A stretch of 64,000 bases of DNA from Seohaeicola sp024304985. GTDB taxonomy: Bacteria > Pseudomonadota > Alphaproteobacteria > Rhodobacterales > Rhodobacteraceae. The translations under genes were made by a program, and so were the position numbers. The DNA is taken from positions 243,551-307,550 of the forward strand of contig NZ_JARAMP010000002.1 of the NCBI RefSeq assembly GCF_028802875.1. The letters are read 5' to 3'. This document shows, in pieces, positions 62,256-64,000 of this stretch. The first letter of the stretch is position 1. Each line of letters begins with the position of its first letter. The notes beneath the pieces were generated by a model that saw only the letters and a program-made list of their open reading frames with translations, was not told the origin of the DNA and did no database searches.

Positions 62256-62666
62256 ATGGTAAAAATGACATTCAAGATTCTCCTGGCCGAAGACGACGAA
62301 GTCACTCAACAGATCGTGCAGTCACTTCTAAGTGGTTTTGGCAACATTTCCCTGACCGTGGCCAACGATGGCCGCGAGGCGCTGGAAGCTGCGTTGACCA
62401 AGCATTTCGACCTGATGATTTTTGATCAGAACATGCCCCATATCAACGGAGACCGGGTCATTCGGCACCTTCGCGCTGGCAATTCGGCCAACCGGGATGC
62501 CCGCGTGATCCGATTTACCGCGGACGCAGACTCCTTGCGCCAACCGATGCCCGGGTCCGACGCGGATATCGTGATGCCAAAGCCTATTCGTGGCGCAGAT
62601 TTCATTGCAGTGATCGACGGACTGATCCAGAGACGTCCGACAGCACCCGAAACGAGCACCGTTTAG
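62256..62666 (+). CDS. Single-domain response regulator (CheY-like)
   Basis: A 136-residue receiver with the full residue set: acidic pair in LLAEDDEVTQ (about 11-16), acceptor Asp in MIFDQNMP (about residue 57), Thr in RFTADAD and Lys in MPKPIRG. There is no output domain, so it likely acts as a phosphate shuttle. ATG 62256 or ATG 62265. Set 183 nt after the kinase. Confidence 0.88.
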   Translation: MVKMTFKILLAEDDEVTQQIVQSLLSGFGNISLTVANDGREALEAALTKHFDLMIFDQNMPHINGDRVIRHLRAGNSANRDARVIRFTADADSLRQPMPGSDADIVMPKPIRGADFIAVIDGLIQRRPTAPETSTV

Positions 62667-62750
62667 GTTGAAAAATGCACCGAATTCGCCCTACTCTCGA
62701 CATATTCGGACGTCAATTTGCGATGAAAGAACCGATCGAGGATAGGCAGA

Positions 62751-63716
62751 ATGAAAGACCTTCGGATACTCGCAGTCGATGATGACCGGGCGTTCCAGAT
62801 GGTGCTGCAGGGCACACTGGCGCAGCTTGGCTACAACGATGTCACAAGTGTGCCCTCGGCCGCCGCTGCGCTGAAGGTCATTCGTAACAGCCCACAGTTG
62901 TTTGACGGCTTTCTGCTGGATATCGAAATGCCCGAAGTGGACGGTGTCGAACTCTGCCGCCGCATTCGCGGCATGTCGGTCTATCGCAAGACCCCCATCA
63001 TCATGGTCACCTCGCTTGCCGACAAGCATTTCGTGGACAGCGCCTTCGCGGCTGGGGCCACCGATTACTTCACCAAGCCGCTGGACGAGATCGAATTGCG
63101 CGCCCGCCTGCAGGTCATGCGCCAGCTGGTGGACGAACGCCAGCGCGCCCTCGATCTGCTGGACGAGTTGAAGTCCTGGTCCGATCTGCCCAAGTCCAAG
63201 GTCAAGTTCGACGCGCCCCTGTCGGTGATCAGTGCGAACTGGATGGTCGAGTATCTGGCGATGCAGAACCACCTGTTGACGCTGAACCGTCTGCAACTGT
63301 TCGGCCATGCCGCGATCGGTTTCACCGTGACCAACGCGTCCGAGGCGTTTCGTCTGACGGATCATGTGGGATATATCGACTATCTTGCCAATATCGCGAC
63401 GGTGGTTGCGGAATCCCTCAAGACCTCTCCCTTCAGCATGGCCCATGCCGGTCAGGGTGACTTCGTGGTGCTGACGAACCGCACGGCTGTCAGTGACCCC
63501 AAGGGGCTGCAGGACGAAGTGCGCGCTGGCATCGCCAGCTACCAGAAGCTCTACAGCAGCCTTGGCCTGCCGACACCGATGATCCAGGTGGGTCGTCCCG
63601 TCTCGGCCAGCATCTTCAGTCAGCGTGCGGAAATTTCCTCGCTGCTGGACCGCGCCCGCATGTCGTCGCAAATCGGTCTGGAGGAAGGCTTCAGTCCCCA
63701 AAAGCAATGGAACTGA
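62751..63716 (+). CDS. Response regulator with degenerate GGDEF-like output domain
   Basis: A 321-residue protein. The receiver occupies about 1-125 (LAVDDDRAF; acceptor Asp in LLDIEMPEVDG near residue 57; MVTSLADKH; FTKPLDE). The C-terminal part (about 175-305) follows the GGDEF fold pattern (DYLANIATVVAESL, then FSMAHAGQGDFVVLT), but the signature GGDEF reads GQGDF and the metal-site residues are not conserved. It is probably catalytically dead and used for binding or signalling. ATG 62751 follows AGGCAGA. 84 nt after the single receiver. Confidence 0.8.
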   Translation: MKDLRILAVDDDRAFQMVLQGTLAQLGYNDVTSVPSAAAALKVIRNSPQLFDGFLLDIEMPEVDGVELCRRIRGMSVYRKTPIIMVTSLADKHFVDSAFAAGATDYFTKPLDEIELRARLQVMRQLVDERQRALDLLDELKSWSDLPKSKVKFDAPLSVISANWMVEYLAMQNHLLTLNRLQLFGHAAIGFTVTNASEAFRLTDHVGYIDYLANIATVVAESLKTSPFSMAHAGQGDFVVLTNRTAVSDPKGLQDEVRAGIASYQKLYSSLGLPTPMIQVGRPVSASIFSQRAEISSLLDRARMSSQIGLEEGFSPQKQWN

Positions 63717-63721
63717 GTTGA

Positions 63722-63943
63722 ATGAACAGCAACGCTGCCAGAAAATTGCCTGACGGGCTGCCAGAGGTCCTCAAGGCGGCTCATCAGGTCTTCATCACAC
63801 TGACCACCGACCGCATCCTGCGGATCGAAGCCCTGACACAAGCGGTGCACAAGGGGCAGGATCCGGGCCCTGCCCTGACTGAGAACGGCGGTGCGAAAGT
63901 CGGCCACGGTAGCGGCGGGATGAGCCTGCTGCGGGCGGCGTAA
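63722..63943 (+). pseudogene. Short ORF apparently cut by a mobile element
   Basis: A 73-codon frame 5 nt after the response regulator. The first ~53 residues (LPEVLKAAHQVFITLTTDRILRIEALTQAVHKGQDP) are helical and look like the start of a real protein, possibly an Hpt-type phosphotransfer domain given the neighbours. They lack the Hpt His motif. From about 63880 the frame continues into Gly/Ala-rich sequence that coincides with a putative insertion-sequence end and stops after 20 residues. Best read as a truncated remnant. Confidence 0.45.
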
Positions 63944-64000
63944 AAGTCGTCCACCTTTACCCTTTCTGGCGACAGGGAGGGCGGGAGGATTTTCACTGTG
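63880..64000. mobile_element. Putative end of an IS21-like insertion sequence (runs off the window)
   Basis: From 63880 the sequence starts TGAGAACGGCGG and carries two 12-nt near-identical repeats AAAGTCG[GT]CCAC at 63896-63907 and 63943-63954. Multiple short repeats just inside a TG terminus are typical of IS21-family ends. Character changes here from coding to non-coding and the small upstream ORF is interrupted. No transposase is visible before the window ends, so this is an inference. Confidence 0.4.

Overview
The window looks like chromosomal DNA of an alphaproteobacterium, most likely a Rhodobacterales (roseobacter/Paracoccaceae-type) heterotroph. The reasons are the high GC content, the soxBDAG order of heterotetrameric sarcosine oxidase, the ccmI-ruvX-DUF1289 string, a SelD fused to an NADH-dehydrogenase-like domain, a PutA with a divergent Lrp-type regulator, TRAP transporters, and many 1-11 nt start/stop overlaps. 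I see no rRNA, tRNA, CRISPR array or prophage. The only sign of a mobile element is at the extreme right edge.

Layout. 0.1-4.8 kb: an RND efflux pair (adaptor plus an enlarged permease). 4.9-12.3 kb: mostly housekeeping and stress genes (Atm1-type ABC exporter, DUF2855 protein, LysM protein, LOG-family hydrolase, RarD permease, host-attachment-family protein, Fe-SOD). 12.4-17.6 kb: the sarcosine oxidase operon soxBDAG. 17.8-19.8 kb: ccmI-ruvX-DUF1289. 19.8-23.7 kb: an RTX-repeat protein, a PhyH-like oxygenase with a TauE/SafE permease, and dusA, followed by about 730 bp with no convincing gene.

24.4-43.7 kb is a catabolic island built from three neighbouring modules, each with its own regulator and paired inverted-repeat sites. 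Module 1 is a TRAP transporter (dctPQM), an IclR regulator, a two-subunit aconitase-superfamily hydratase and an isocitrate-lyase/PEP-mutase-superfamily lyase. The gene content recalls dimethylmaleate hydratase plus 2,3-dimethylmalate lyase, but several active-site motifs are altered. Module 2 is a phthalate 4,5-dioxygenase-type pathway (Rieske oxygenase, reductase, dihydrodiol dehydrogenase, 4,5-dihydroxyphthalate decarboxylase), expected to convert a phthalate-like diacid to protocatechuate. Module 3 is a five-gene biotin-dependent operon: an M29/NicX-like metalloenzyme, a BCCP paralogue without the biotin lysine, a biotin carboxylase, a normal BCCP, and a pyruvate-carboxylase-type carboxyltransferase with substituted metal-ligand positions. 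I know of no characterised pathway matching module 3; it is the best candidate here for an undescribed system.

43.8-47.1 kb: a tightly overlapped four-gene unit around a Tat-exported FAD oxidase with three membrane proteins of unknown role. 47.2-48.4 kb: a RES-Xre toxin-antitoxin pair with a near-consensus promoter. 48.5-51.7 kb: selD fusion and mnmH, facing each other (the selenouridine tRNA trait). 51.9-56.0 kb: putA and putR. 56.0-57.1 kb: a CaiB/AMACR-family gene. 57.5-64.0 kb: a phosphorelay cluster (multi-PAS hybrid kinase, stand-alone receiver, receiver plus degenerate GGDEF). It ends in a short ORF that appears to be cut by an IS21-like element end running off the window.

All assignments come from reading motifs by eye. 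Family names rest on remembered family signatures, not on database searches.
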